A DNA stretch of 64,000 bases from Mesorhizobium neociceri (lineage in GTDB: Bacteria; Pseudomonadota; Alphaproteobacteria; Rhizobiales; Rhizobiaceae), in the NCBI RefSeq assembly GCF_013520985.1, contig NZ_JACDTY010000002.1, positions 434,001-498,000 of the forward strand. The letters run 5' to 3'. The notes under the pieces are model-generated. The model had not been told where the DNA came from and did not search any database. It saw only the letters and a program-made list of their open reading frames with translations. This document shows positions 17,762-26,727 of this stretch, piece after piece (within the stretch, counting starts at the first letter, position 1; each line of letters starts with the position of its first letter). The translations under genes were made by a program, and so were the position numbers.

Positions 17762-19401
17762 GCCTGGGCGAAGGTGACGCGGTCGAGCAGCAGATGCGAG
17801 ATCGCCGTGAAGCGGACGCCCTCGACCTTCGACGAGACGATGCGGCTGTATTGCGAGAAGTAGCTGATGATCAGCGGCGTCTCGTCGAGCAGCAGGGTCT
17901 GGATCCTGCCGGCGGCAAGGCGTTGCGCCTGGAGGTCGCGGGCCTTGCCGTACTCGAGCAGCAGGCCGTCATAGGCCGGGTTGTTGAAATGCGCCGCGTT
18001 CCAGGCACCCGAACTCTTCAGCGTTGCGTTGAGGAAGATGTCGGGCGTGCCGCGATGGCCGAAATCGGTGATGCCGAGATTGGAATCAAGCCATGGCGAG
18101 CTGCCGAACTTCGCCGAGCCGTAATAGGCGTCCTGCGGCAGAACGTTGAGCTTGATGTCGATGCCGGCCTTCCTGGCGAAGTTCTGGATGATCACGGCAT
18201 AGTCGGGAATGTCATAGGCGCGCTCGGTGGTCAGCGTCACCGGGAAGCCGTTCGGCACGCCGGCTTCGCCAAGCAGGCGCTTGGCCTCGGCGATGTCCTG
18301 CTTGCGCTGCGGCACCGACGGATCGGCCGACGGGAAGATCGGCGCGAATGGCGTGTCGTTGCCGACAATGGCGCGGCCCTTGAGCAATCCCTTGACCACC
18401 GCCTCGCGGTCGATGGTGAGCGCCAGCGCGCGGCGGATGCGCTTGTCGGTGAACGGCGCCTGGTCGGTCCGCAGATGCACCTCGTCATGCGAGCTCGCCT
18501 GCACGCTCAGGAGCTTGAAGTTGGGATTGCCCTCGATCGCCAGTTCAAGCCGGGTCGTGCTCGGGATGACGTCGAGCTGGCCGGCCTGCAGCGCCAGCAC
18601 CTGCGCCTGCTCGTCGTCGAAGAACTTGATCTCGACGCGGTCGGGCAGCGCCTTGTCGCCCCAATAGTCGGGATTGCGCACGAAGCTGGCACCTTGCTTG
18701 GGGCGGAAGGATTCGAGCTTGAACGGGCCGGTGCCGTTAAAATTCTTCTCGAAATCACCGGCATAGTCGGCCGGCAGGATGACGGCATTGTAGACGTCGG
18801 ACGAGACATAGAAGGGGAAGTTGCTGTTGGGGCCATCGAGATCGAAGGCGATGGTTTCGTCGTCGACAACCTTGGCGCCACCCTTGGACAGGATGCCTTT
18901 GTAAGCCGACAAAGCCGACGATCCGCTGGCCGGATCGACCAGCCGTTCGAAGCTCGCCACCACGTCCTTGGCGGTGACGGTGCGGCCGTCGTGGAATTTC
19001 ACGCCCGGGCGCAATTTGAAGGTCCAGCGGCTGGCGGTCTCGTCGGCTTCCCAGGACAAAGCGAGCTTGGGCTGCAACCCGTCCTTGGGATCGTCGAGGA
19101 TGAGATATTCGCCGACCTGGCTGATGACGCCGATGCTGGCCGGATCGGTGATCGAGACGGGATCGATCGCTTTGGTCGGCTGTCCGAGCCCAACACGGAC
19201 CGTGCCGCCAGCGCCGGCAGCGCGCGCCACGCCGGAACCGACAAGCCCGTGCGAAGCGGCAAAGCCGGTAAGGCCGATCAAGGCCGCGTATTTCAGGAGA
19301 TCGCGGCGTTTGAGAAAGCCGGCCTGGTGTTCGTCGACGGCGACATTCCAGATGTCGCCGGACAGATTGCGAAGCGTATCGATGTCGTTGCGTTTGCTCA
19401 T
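17758..19401 (-). CDS. Peptide/nickel-class ABC solute-binding protein, Tat exported
   Basis: Periplasmic binding protein of the family 5 (DppA/OppA) class, 547 residues from the ATG at 19401. The N terminus carries a twin-arginine signal (KRRDLLKYAALIGLTG, about residues 31-46), so it is exported folded. Family landmarks include the KFHDGRTVTAKDVVASFERL block and the GTGPFKLESF segment. It receives the unknown substrate of the adjacent monooxygenase. Members of this class bind peptides, opines, metal chelates or sulfur compounds, and the ligand cannot be read here. The gene is 34 bases downstream of the tandem-DUF427 gene. Confidence 0.9.
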   Translation of the reverse strand: MSKRNDIDTLRNLSGDIWNVAVDEHQAGFLKRRDLLKYAALIGLTGFAASHGLVGSGVARAAGAGGTVRVGLGQPTKAIDPVSITDPASIGVISQVGEYLILDDPKDGLQPKLALSWEADETASRWTFKLRPGVKFHDGRTVTAKDVVASFERLVDPASGSSALSAYKGILSKGGAKVVDDETIAFDLDGPNSNFPFYVSSDVYNAVILPADYAGDFEKNFNGTGPFKLESFRPKQGASFVRNPDYWGDKALPDRVEIKFFDDEQAQVLALQAGQLDVIPSTTRLELAIEGNPNFKLLSVQASSHDEVHLRTDQAPFTDKRIRRALALTIDREAVVKGLLKGRAIVGNDTPFAPIFPSADPSVPQRKQDIAEAKRLLGEAGVPNGFPVTLTTERAYDIPDYAVIIQNFARKAGIDIKLNVLPQDAYYGSAKFGSSPWLDSNLGITDFGHRGTPDIFLNATLKSSGAWNAAHFNNPAYDGLLLEYGKARDLQAQRLAAGRIQTLLLDETPLIISYFSQYSRIVSSKVEGVRFTAISHLLLDRVTFAQA

Positions 19402-19435
19402 TTTGAAACCCCTGTCTGAAATGACGGTTGATGTT

Positions 19436-20212
19436 CTAGGCGACGGGTTCGCCGTCGAGATGAATGCGGTCGACGGCTTGCGGGTAGAAGGCGATGAGGC
19501 CCTTGATCTTGGGCATTTCGGCAATGGGATCGCGGTAGCTCCAAGCGATATCAGGACTTACCGAGCCGTCGGCGCGCAGGCCTGACCAGTAAGAAGCGAT
19601 GCCCTTGTAGGGACAGCGCGTCGTGGTGTCCGAGGCGACCAACCGGTCCAGCCTGACATCGTCGGGGTGCAAATAGAAACGCGTTGGCAGATGCGTCTCG
19701 AACAGCAGCACCGGTCGATGGCTGTCGGCGATCAGCTCACCGTCGAACCAGATCTGGACGTGGCTTGAGCTCTGCAGCACATCGATGCGGGCGTATGGGT
19801 CCCGCGCGTGGACGAAGACCTCTTCCTCCTCCTCGAACCATTGGTCGACCGCCTTCCAGGTGAAGGCGATACGTCCGGCCAGCGGCGCCAGGTTTTCATC
19901 CGGCGGCGCGACAAATGACCAGGCCGCATTGGGCGACGCTTTCGATCCTGTCTCCAGATCCCAATAGGTGGTTTCACCACCGACCGGATGCGGCTGGCGA
20001 TGCTCGGAGGGCTTCAGCAGCGAACGGTCCACCGACGAGGCCGGGAAGAAATAGATCGGCAGGAAATGGTTGGAGCGCAGCACCAGGACATTGCGGCTGT
20101 CGGCGATGGTGCGGCCGGCGAACTTGACCCTGATGCGCTTGGGGCTGTGCAGGACATTGATGAGCTGCGGAGCCGTGGCTTCGCGGGGCTGGAGTTTTGG
20201 CGCTGCTGTCAT
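19436..20212 (-). CDS. Tandem DUF427 protein
   Basis: A 258-residue protein with two consecutive DUF427 domains. Repeat one covers about residues 25-125 (RIRVKFAGRTIADSRNVLVL ... TYWDLE ... AFTWKAVDQWFEEEEEV). Repeat two covers about residues 140-255 (HVQIWFDGELIADSHRPVLL ... CPYKGIASYWS ... IAFYPQAVDRIHLD). Most DUF427 proteins have one domain. The fold is a small beta barrel of unknown activity, and no signal peptide is seen. It lies 15 bases after the flavin monooxygenase and before the binding-protein gene, so it probably helps process the imported compound. Confidence 0.85.
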   Translation of the reverse strand: MTAAPKLQPREATAPQLINVLHSPKRIRVKFAGRTIADSRNVLVLRSNHFLPIYFFPASSVDRSLLKPSEHRQPHPVGGETTYWDLETGSKASPNAAWSFVAPPDENLAPLAGRIAFTWKAVDQWFEEEEEVFVHARDPYARIDVLQSSSHVQIWFDGELIADSHRPVLLFETHLPTRFYLHPDDVRLDRLVASDTTTRCPYKGIASYWSGLRADGSVSPDIAWSYRDPIAEMPKIKGLIAFYPQAVDRIHLDGEPVA

Positions 20213-20227
20213 ATCAGTTGCTCCAAG

Positions 20228-21586
20228 TCAGGAAACGGCGCGCACATTGTCGCGCTGTTCGGCGAAGCGGTTGGCCGGCCGCGCCAGGCCGAAGCGGTCG
20301 CGCAGCGTTCCCGGCGCATATTCGGTGGGGAATACGCCGCGGCGCTGCAGCTCCGGCACGACTTGCTCGGCAAAATTCACCCAGTCCTCAGGCAGCAGCG
20401 GGAACATCAGGTTGAAGCCGTCGGCGGCGCCTGAGACAAACCAGTCCTGCAACTGGTCGGCGATCTGCGTGGGCGTGCCGACGACCGTCGGCACCGAACC
20501 GCTGTTGGCGAGCCTGCGGGCGATCTCGCGCAGGCTGAGATTCTGCTTCGACCACTCCTTGACCCGGTTGAGTGAGGTGCGGCCGCCATTGAACGTGCTC
20601 TCGTCCGGCAGCGGCGGAAGCGGGCCGTCCGGCGGATAGACCGAGAGGTCCACGCCGCTCCAGCTCGACAGAAGATCGATGCCGACGCGATCGGGAAGCA
20701 AGCTCTGCAGATATTCCTGTCGCTCGCGTCCTTCCGCTTCGGAGGTCGCGACGATCGGCAGGATTCCCGGCAGGATCTTGAAGCTCTCGGGCTTGCGGCC
20801 ATAACGGGCGAGGCGCTCGTTGATGTCCTGCCGGTATTTGATGCCGTCTTCCCTGGTGCTGTAGATGGCGAAATGCGCGTCGGCATGGGCAGTGGCGAAA
20901 TTCTTGCCGTCTTCGGAAGAGCCGGCCTGGACGATCAGCGGATGGCCTTGCGGCGGGCGCGAGACATTGAGCGGTCCGCGTACCCTAAAATGCTGGCCTT
21001 TGTGGTTGATCGCGTGGACCTTGTCGGGGTCGGCGAAATAGCCCGTTGCCTTGTCGATGAGCAACGCCTCGTCTTCCCAGCTGTCCCAAAGCGCCTTGAC
21101 GATATCGAGGAATTCGGTGGCGCGGTCGTAGCGGAAGGCATGCTCGATATTGCCGTCGCGGCCGAAATTGCGCGCCTCCTCGTCCATGGCCGACGTCACG
21201 ACGTTCCACGACGCCCTGCCCTTGCTGATATGGTCGAGCGAGGCGAACATGCGCGCGACATTGTAAGGCTCGCTGTAGGAGCTCGATGCGGTGGTGATCA
21301 GGCCGATATGTTTGGTCACGCCGGCAAGTGCCGACAGCAGCGTCAGCGGTTCCAGGCGGGCATTGGCGTAGTGCGCGACGCCGCTTTGCACCGAATCCCA
21401 GATCGCGACATGATCGGCGACGAAGATCGTATCGATCCTGGCGCGCTCGGCTGCCTGGACGAGATCTCGGTAAAAATCGAAGTCCAGCACTTCGCGGCCC
21501 GGCGCCCGGGGATGGCGCCATGACATGCGATGATCGCCCTGCGGGTTGAAGAAAAATGCGCTGAGGATCATGTGGTCTCGTGCCAT
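20228..21586 (-). CDS. NtaA/DszA-type flavin-dependent monooxygenase (LLM class)
   Basis: Luciferase-like, FMNH2-dependent monooxygenase of 452 residues. It belongs to the nitrilotriacetate/sulfur-compound branch, shown by the N terminus HMILSAFFFNPQGDHRMSWR, the IDTIFVADH segment, the SSSYSEPYNVARMFASLDH block and NVVTSAMDEEARNFG. Such enzymes need a separate flavin reductase, which is not encoded in this cluster. It is the first gene of the minus-strand operon and is divergent from the fused ATPase gene. The context says it oxidises a compound brought in by the adjacent importer, possibly a sulfur- or nitrogen-containing organic molecule. Confidence 0.88.
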   Translation of the reverse strand: MARDHMILSAFFFNPQGDHRMSWRHPRAPGREVLDFDFYRDLVQAAERARIDTIFVADHVAIWDSVQSGVAHYANARLEPLTLLSALAGVTKHIGLITTASSSYSEPYNVARMFASLDHISKGRASWNVVTSAMDEEARNFGRDGNIEHAFRYDRATEFLDIVKALWDSWEDEALLIDKATGYFADPDKVHAINHKGQHFRVRGPLNVSRPPQGHPLIVQAGSSEDGKNFATAHADAHFAIYSTREDGIKYRQDINERLARYGRKPESFKILPGILPIVATSEAEGRERQEYLQSLLPDRVGIDLLSSWSGVDLSVYPPDGPLPPLPDESTFNGGRTSLNRVKEWSKQNLSLREIARRLANSGSVPTVVGTPTQIADQLQDWFVSGAADGFNLMFPLLPEDWVNFAEQVVPELQRRGVFPTEYAPGTLRDRFGLARPANRFAEQRDNVRAVS

Positions 21587-21778
21587 GGCGGCCTCCTTCC
21601 AGATCTGCTCCGAAGGACCGTCGCGCTGCCTGAAAAGGCCGCGACAATCTCTCCTGAGCGATAAAAGGTAGATTGCGCTCCAGCTTAATTCGAGTAATTT
21701 TATAGAGATTATGTGTTGCGTAAGCGGAAGCGATTGCCCTCGATGGCGGCGCTGGAAGAAAGTGGTTTCAAGGGCCCC

Positions 21779-23581
21779 ATGTCGTCATCGGTTCTGAAGG
21801 TAGAACAGCTCACCGTCGCCTATGATGGGCGCCGGGCATCGCATCCGGCCGTCAACGGCGTGTCGCTGCATATCGGCGAAGGCGAGGCGCTCGGCCTTGT
21901 CGGCGAGTCCGGATCGGGCAAGAGCTCGGTGGCGCTCGCTGTTCTGCGCTATCTGCCGCGCAACGCCCAGGTCGCCGCGTCGGCGCTCGAGTTCCAGGGC
22001 CGGGAGATCCGTGATCTCTCGCCCGAGCAGCTTCGCCGGCTATTGGGCGATCGCATCGCGGCCGTCTATCAGCATCCGGGCGCCGCACTCAATCCAGCCA
22101 TGACGATTGGCCGCCAGATCACCGAGACGATCATGCGGCACCGCCCGGTTCGGCCGGACGAGGCGCGCGGGCGTGCCGCCGAACTGCTCGGCCGCGTCAG
22201 GGTGAGCAATCCGGAACGGGTGCTCGATCTTTATCCGCATGAACTGTCCGGCGGCATGCAGCAGCGCGCCAACATCGCCATTGCCATTGCGCTCGACCCG
22301 TCGCTGCTGGTGCTGGATGAGCCGACGACCGCACTGGACGCCAGCGTCCAGTCCGAGATCATCGCCATCCTGCAGGATTTGCGGCGCGACCACAAAACCA
22401 GCGTTTTGCTGGTCAGCCACGACATCAACATGATCCGCCGCGCCTGCGACCGGGTGGCCGTCATGCAGTCGGGGACGGTGGTCGAAAGCGGCATCGCGAA
22501 CGACGTCTTCGAGAACCCTGTTCACACCTACACCAAGGCGCTGATCGCCTCGATCCCGGCACTCAACTTCACCAAGCGCGACGGCAGGCTGGCCGAGACG
22601 CACGTAACCGGCCCGTCGGCGCCTGTCCACAGCGATCAGCCGCAAGCCGCGCGTCCGATCGCCGTCGCCTGCAAAGGCATCAGCCATGCCTTCGGCGCTC
22701 AGGCCGTGCTGCACGACATAGAGTTGCAGATTGGCCAGGGCGAGACATTCGGGCTGATCGGCGAGTCCGGGTCCGGCAAATCGACGCTGGCCAGGATCGT
22801 TACCGGCCTGCAGACGCCGGATGCCGGATCGGTCGAACTGTTCGGCCGCGCGGTTGCGGCGCGCGTCGAAAAGAGAAGTGCGAGCGAACGGCGCGACGTG
22901 CAAATGGTCTTCCAGTCACCCGACCGTACGCTCAATCCGCGCCAGCGGATCGGCAGGATCCTCGGCCGCCCGCTGCGGCGGCTGGCCGGCCTTGGTCGCG
23001 GTGAGGTGAGGCAGCGCGTCGGCGACCTTTTGGCCTCGGTGCGCCTGGCTGCCGCGACCGTCGACCAGAAGCCGCGATCGCTATCCGGCGGCCAGCGCCA
23101 GCGCGCAGCCATTGCCCGGGCCTTCGCCGGTGTGCCGAAACTGGTGGTGCTGGACGAGCCGACCTCAGCGCTCGACGTCTCCGTGCAGGCGACCGTGCTC
23201 AATCTGCTCAACGACCTGCAGCGCGACAAGGACACCACCTACCTGTTCATCAGCCACGACCTCAGGGTGGTGCGCTACATGGCCGACAGTATTGGCGTGC
23301 TCTATCGCGGCCGGCTAGTCGAGACCGGTTCGTCAGAGCAGATTTTTCGCGGTCCCAACCATCCCTATACGAAACTGCTTCTGGCCGCGTCCTCGGATGA
23401 GACGGTGCCGAAGGCTCCGGCTCAGCTCGACGTCGCGGCGCAGGACACCGAGACCTCCGGATGCGCCTTCGCCAGCCGCTGTCCAATGGCCCTGCCCGAC
23501 TGCCGAAAGGCGCAACCGCCGGTCAGGCAGGCCGGCGACGGTCATCTGATCGCCTGCTGGAGAGACGCAAGCGATCTCTGA
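21779..23581 (+). CDS. Fused DppD-DppF ABC transporter ATPase
   Basis: Double ATP-binding protein of about 600 residues powering the Dpp-class importer. ATPase one has Walker A GESGSGKSS and signature LSGGMQQRANIAIA with LLVLDEPTTALD. ATPase two has Walker A GESGSGKST and signature [14 protein letters not shown] with VVLDEPTSALD. The oligopeptide/dipeptide C-terminal extension with conserved Cys residues (GCAFASRCPMALPDC) ends the protein. ATG at 21779 is the preferred start; a GTG at 21713 would add 22 residues. The gene is read away from the monooxygenase-importer operon but completes it. Confidence 0.9.
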   Translation: MSSSVLKVEQLTVAYDGRRASHPAVNGVSLHIGEGEALGLVGESGSGKSSVALAVLRYLPRNAQVAASALEFQGREIRDLSPEQLRRLLGDRIAAVYQHPGAALNPAMTIGRQITETIMRHRPVRPDEARGRAAELLGRVRVSNPERVLDLYPHELSGGMQQRANIAIAIALDPSLLVLDEPTTALDASVQSEIIAILQDLRRDHKTSVLLVSHDINMIRRACDRVAVMQSGTVVESGIANDVFENPVHTYTKALIASIPALNFTKRDGRLAETHVTGPSAPVHSDQPQAARPIAVACKGISHAFGAQAVLHDIELQIGQGETFGLIGESGSGKSTLARIVTGLQTPDAGSVELFGRAVAARVEKRSASERRDVQMVFQSPDRTLNPRQRIGRILGRPLRRLAGLGRGEVRQRVGDLLASVRLAAATVDQKPRSLSGGQRQRAAIARAFAGVPKLVVLDEPTSALDVSVQATVLNLLNDLQRDKDTTYLFISHDLRVVRYMADSIGVLYRGRLVETGSSEQIFRGPNHPYTKLLLAASSDETVPKAPAQLDVAAQDTETSGCAFASRCPMALPDCRKAQPPVRQAGDGHLIACWRDASDL

Positions 23582-23607
23582 TTGCGAAGCGGGCCGGGCC
23601 AACCGAC

Positions 23608-23660
23608 AAGCCTGCCCTCGAAGAGATGTCCCCCGGCCGATGCGGCCGGAGGACAGGCTT
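23608..23660. terminator. Bidirectional terminator-like hairpin
   Basis: Strong hairpin between two convergent genes. The outer arms are AAGCCTG (23608-23614) and CAGGCTT (23654-23660). The inner stem pairs TGTCC and CCGGCC with GGCCGG and GGACA around the loop GATGC. It can serve both the fused ATPase gene and the sugar-binding-protein operon. Confidence 0.6.
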
Positions 23661-23671
23661 GGGGGGCCTGA

Positions 23672-24682
23672 TCAGTTGGCGACCTTGCCGCAGGTGGTGA
23701 GAGCGTCTTCCGGTGTGCAGATCTCGGTGCCGGTCTTGATGAACGGTTCGACCGTGCCGCCTTTGCTCAGCTTGTCCAACGCCATGATGGTCTCGAAGCC
23801 CATGTCATAGGGGCGCTGGCCGATATTGTAGTGGCTGAGGCCGGCGGCGAGCAGCGGCAGCTGCGGACCGAAATTGTCGCCGAACACGACCACCAGATCC
23901 TTGCTGTCGAGACGTGCCTTGAGCGGCGTCATCGCCTGCTTGTAGGCTTCCGGCGCATATTGCGCCCAACCGCCGACCGCGACGAAGGCGCTGAGTTCGG
24001 GATTGTTGGTCATGACGTCGCGCACCTGCTGGGCGGCAAGCGTGATGTCGTCATTGTTGTAGACCGGGCAGCCCGCCGGCTCGGTCCAGCCATTCTGTCC
24101 GGTCAGCGTCTCGACGCCCTTGTCCTTGGTGACGCCGGCCAGCGTGTCGCGGATGCCCTGCACGCGCGCCTTGAGGTTTTCGGAAGCCGGCGCGCCGGAC
24201 TGGATGCAGACGGTGCCGTTCTTCTTGTGGGCGAGCACCTTCTGCGCCAGCGCCACGCCGAACTCGTAATTGTCGGTGCCGATATAGGTCGAGCGCAGAC
24301 CGGCATCTTCCGGCAGTACGTCGGTGTCATAGGTGACGACTGGAATGCCCTTTTCCTTGGCCATCTTCATGATGCGCGCCATGGCTTTCGGATTGCCGGC
24401 CGAAATGCCGAGGCCGGCAACGCCGCGCGTGACCATGTCCTGCGCCAACTGCACTTCCTTGGCCTCGTCATATTCCGTCGGCCCGATATAGGTGCATTTG
24501 ACGTCGCCGAGCTTCTTGGCGGCGGCTTCGCAACCGGCCTGGATCGGCGGGCTGAAGGCGTTGTTGAGGACCTTGAAGACGAGCGCGAATTCGCGCTCCT
24601 CGGCATTGGCCTGGACGGCCGTCATGCCGATTGCAAGACAGGCGAGAGAGAGCGTGGTTTTAAGCGTTTTCGACAGCGACAT
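23672..24682 (-). CDS. RbsB-type sugar ABC solute-binding protein
   Basis: Periplasmic sugar-binding protein of the ribose-type family, 336 residues. The ATG at 24682 has a strong ribosome site (GGAGGAAACA). A Sec signal peptide ends near VQANA. The two-lobed family pattern is visible in CEAAAKKLGDVKCTYIGPTEYDEAKEVQLAQDMV (about residues 45-80, beginning at CEAAAK), GISAGNPKAM and VVTYDTD. It is the last gene of a minus-strand importer operon and is separated from the permease gene by a palindromic repeat. The ligand is probably a pentose, polyol or related sugar. Confidence 0.88.
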   Translation of the reverse strand: MSLSKTLKTTLSLACLAIGMTAVQANAEEREFALVFKVLNNAFSPPIQAGCEAAAKKLGDVKCTYIGPTEYDEAKEVQLAQDMVTRGVAGLGISAGNPKAMARIMKMAKEKGIPVVTYDTDVLPEDAGLRSTYIGTDNYEFGVALAQKVLAHKKNGTVCIQSGAPASENLKARVQGIRDTLAGVTKDKGVETLTGQNGWTEPAGCPVYNNDDITLAAQQVRDVMTNNPELSAFVAVGGWAQYAPEAYKQAMTPLKARLDSKDLVVVFGDNFGPQLPLLAAGLSHYNIGQRPYDMGFETIMALDKLSKGGTVEPFIKTGTEICTPEDALTTCGKVAN

Positions 24683-24731
24683 TGTTTCCTCCATTTGGGT
24701 TCGCCGTGACGTGTCCGCTCGGTTTTTGTTG

Positions 24732-24780
24732 GAGCATGATCTTTTCCGAAAACCGGTTTCCACTTTTCGGGATCATGCTC
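24732..24780. repeat. Interspersed palindrome, family C copy 1
   Basis: A 49-base palindrome with perfect outer arms GAGCATGATC/GATCATGCTC and inner arms CCGAAAA/TTTTCGG around ACCGGTTT. It occupies the gap between the permease and binding-protein genes. Related copies are at 55442-55489 and, as a fragment, at 49691-49716. This sequence type is widespread between genes in Mesorhizobium and relatives. Confidence 0.75.
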
Positions 24781-25788
24781 TTAGCGTCGCACAGAGCGGA
24801 TTCTTTCCAGGAGGACGGCTGCAAGGATGAAGCACCCGACAAACGTGCCCTGCCAGAACGGATTGACGCCTGCCAGAAGCAGCGCGTTGCGAATGGTTTC
24901 GACGAGGATGGCGCCGATGCCAGCGCCAAGCGCCGAGCCGAAGCCGCCGGTTAGCGACGCGCCGCCGATGACGGTCGACGCGATGACCTGCAGCTCGTAG
25001 CCGGTGCCGATGGAGTTGGTCACCGCGCCCAGCCAGCCGACGAGGAAAATGGCAGTCACAGCAACCATGAAGCCGCTGAACGCATAGGCCGAGATCTTGA
25101 TCAGATCGACCGGGATGCCCGACAGCCGCGCCGCCGGTTCGTTGCCGCCAATGGCGAAGAGATAGCGGCCCCAACGCGACATTGTCAGCAGGAAATGCAG
25201 GACGATGACGCCGACGACCAGGGCGTAGACCACATTGGGCAGGCCGAATGTATAGCCGCCACCGAGCGCAACGATTGACTCGCTTGCGCGGCCGAATTCG
25301 TAGAATACCTGGTTGTTGGTCAGCACCAGCGCCAGGCTGCGGCCGATCGAAAGCGTCGCCAGGGTGACGATGAAGGGCGGCAGCTTGACGTAGGCGATGA
25401 TCGCGCCGTTGACGGTGCCGCACAGCACACCCATTGCCAGCGTCGCCGCGATGCCGACCACCAGCGGCATGTCGGCGTTGAGCACGATGCCCAGGGTGAC
25501 ACCGCACATGCCCAGGATCGAACCGACCGAAATGTCGATGCCGCCGCTGATGATCACCGGCGTCATGCCGATGGCCATGATGCCGATGAAGCAGGCGTTC
25601 TGGAAAATGTTGAGCAGGTTGCCTGAAGTCGCGAATTTCGGTGCGATCATCGACACGACGAGACCGAGCACCAGGATGGCGAGCGCGATCCAGGTTTCCT
25701 GCGCCAGAAGCACGCGGTTCAACAGCGTACGGCTCGACCCTTTCAGAAGGTCGATCTCCATTCCGGGATGGTCGTCGGGGGCGCTCAT
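24781..25788 (-). CDS. RbsC-type sugar ABC transporter permease
   Basis: Inner-membrane permease of the branched-chain/ribose family, 335 residues with about nine membrane segments. Family landmarks are FQNACFIGIMAIGMTPVIIS, the GGIDISVGSILGMCGV segment, GNEPAARLSGIPV and the C-terminal VIGGASLTGGFGSALGAGIG. Its stop codon directly abuts the palindromic repeat. It is cotranscribed with the upstream ATPase gene (25 bases apart). Confidence 0.9.
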   Translation of the reverse strand: MSAPDDHPGMEIDLLKGSSRTLLNRVLLAQETWIALAILVLGLVVSMIAPKFATSGNLLNIFQNACFIGIMAIGMTPVIISGGIDISVGSILGMCGVTLGIVLNADMPLVVGIAATLAMGVLCGTVNGAIIAYVKLPPFIVTLATLSIGRSLALVLTNNQVFYEFGRASESIVALGGGYTFGLPNVVYALVVGVIVLHFLLTMSRWGRYLFAIGGNEPAARLSGIPVDLIKISAYAFSGFMVAVTAIFLVGWLGAVTNSIGTGYELQVIASTVIGGASLTGGFGSALGAGIGAILVETIRNALLLAGVNPFWQGTFVGCFILAAVLLERIRSVRR

Positions 25789-25813
25789 GGCATGGCTCCG
25801 TGGCGAGGCTGTT

Positions 25814-26557
25814 TCAGGCGGTCTGGATGGCGCCGGTGATCAGGCCGGTCACTTCCTCGGGGCTGGATTGCGCGATCCGCTTGTCGGCGACCTTGCGGCC
25901 GCGGCGCATCACCACCACACGGTCGCAGACCTCGAACACGTCGGGCATGCGGTGGCTGATCAGGATGACCGAAAGCCCCTGGTCCTTCATGCGGCGGATC
26001 AGGGCCAGCACCTCGGCGACCTGCCTGACGCTGATCGCCGCGGTCGGCTCGTCCATCAGCACGATCTTGGATTTGGCCAGCCGGGTCCTGGCGATGGCCA
26101 CCGCCTGCCGCTGGCCGCCCGACATGCGCACGACCAGATCGGCGGGCCGCGTCTCCGACTTCAGCTCGCGAAAGATCTCGGCCGAGCGCTGGTTCATGCT
26201 CTTGTGGTCGAGCACCTTTAGCGGCCCAAGGCTCTTCATGATTTCGCGGCCGAGGAAGACATTGGCCGACGCGGTCAGATTGTCGCAAATCGCCAGGTCC
26301 TGGTAGACGACCTCGATGCCGTGCCTGCGTGCATCAGCGGGCCCCGACAACTGCACCGGCTTGCCTTCCAGGACATAGGTGCCGGACGTCGGCTGGAAAT
26401 TGCCTGCGATGGTTTTGACCAGCGTCGATTTGCCGGCGCCATTGTCGCCCATCAGGCCCAGAACCTCGCCCTCATTTATGTCGAGCGAGACATTGTCCAG
26501 CGCGCGAACAGCACCGAAATCCTTCACGATATGTTCGAGACGCGCTAGAACCGGCAT
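25814..26557 (-). CDS. Single-domain sugar ABC transporter ATPase
   Basis: ATP-binding protein of the sugar-importer class with one nucleotide-binding domain, 247 residues. Walker A is GDNGAGKST, the signature is MSGGQRQAVAIART, and Walker B is KIVLMDEPTAAIS. Ribose-type importers often have a double ATPase, but FrcA/XylG-like single-domain forms of this kind are known in rhizobia. ATG at 26557 is preceded by GGGAGGATGC, a strong ribosome site. It is the first gene of the operon and faces the ROK regulator across about 170 bases. Confidence 0.9.
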   Translation of the reverse strand: MPVLARLEHIVKDFGAVRALDNVSLDINEGEVLGLMGDNGAGKSTLVKTIAGNFQPTSGTYVLEGKPVQLSGPADARRHGIEVVYQDLAICDNLTASANVFLGREIMKSLGPLKVLDHKSMNQRSAEIFRELKSETRPADLVVRMSGGQRQAVAIARTRLAKSKIVLMDEPTAAISVRQVAEVLALIRRMKDQGLSVILISHRMPDVFEVCDRVVVMRRGRKVADKRIAQSSPEEVTGLITGAIQTA

Positions 26558-26574
26558 CGCATCCTCCCATGCCA

Positions 26575-26597
26575 ATTTGTAAGTTTTCGATACAAAT
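26575..26597. promoter_or_regulatory. Candidate ROK-regulator operator
   Basis: Perfect 7-base inverted repeat ATTTGTA - 9 bases - TACAAAT immediately upstream of the importer ATPase start. A second pair of related inverted decamers, CGTTTGAAAC (26601-26610) and CTTTCAAACC (26669-26678), flanks the rest of the divergent region. The position suits repression of the importer operon by the divergent ROK protein. Confidence 0.4.
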
Positions 26598-26727
26598 CAT
26601 CGTTTGAAACTTGGGTCAATAGGCTCGGAATGCCAAATATTTTGTTGCAGCGCACCTTATTTTTGGCTCTTTCAAACCGCATAGAAAGTAAATTAGTATG
26701 CCAATCAAACAAATCACGGAGGAAGAC

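Noticed and set aside
17794..19419. Long plus-strand open frame (541 codons) opposite the solute-binding protein gene
   Set aside because: Mirror frame of a GC-rich gene. The minus-strand product has a Tat signal and family 5 motifs.
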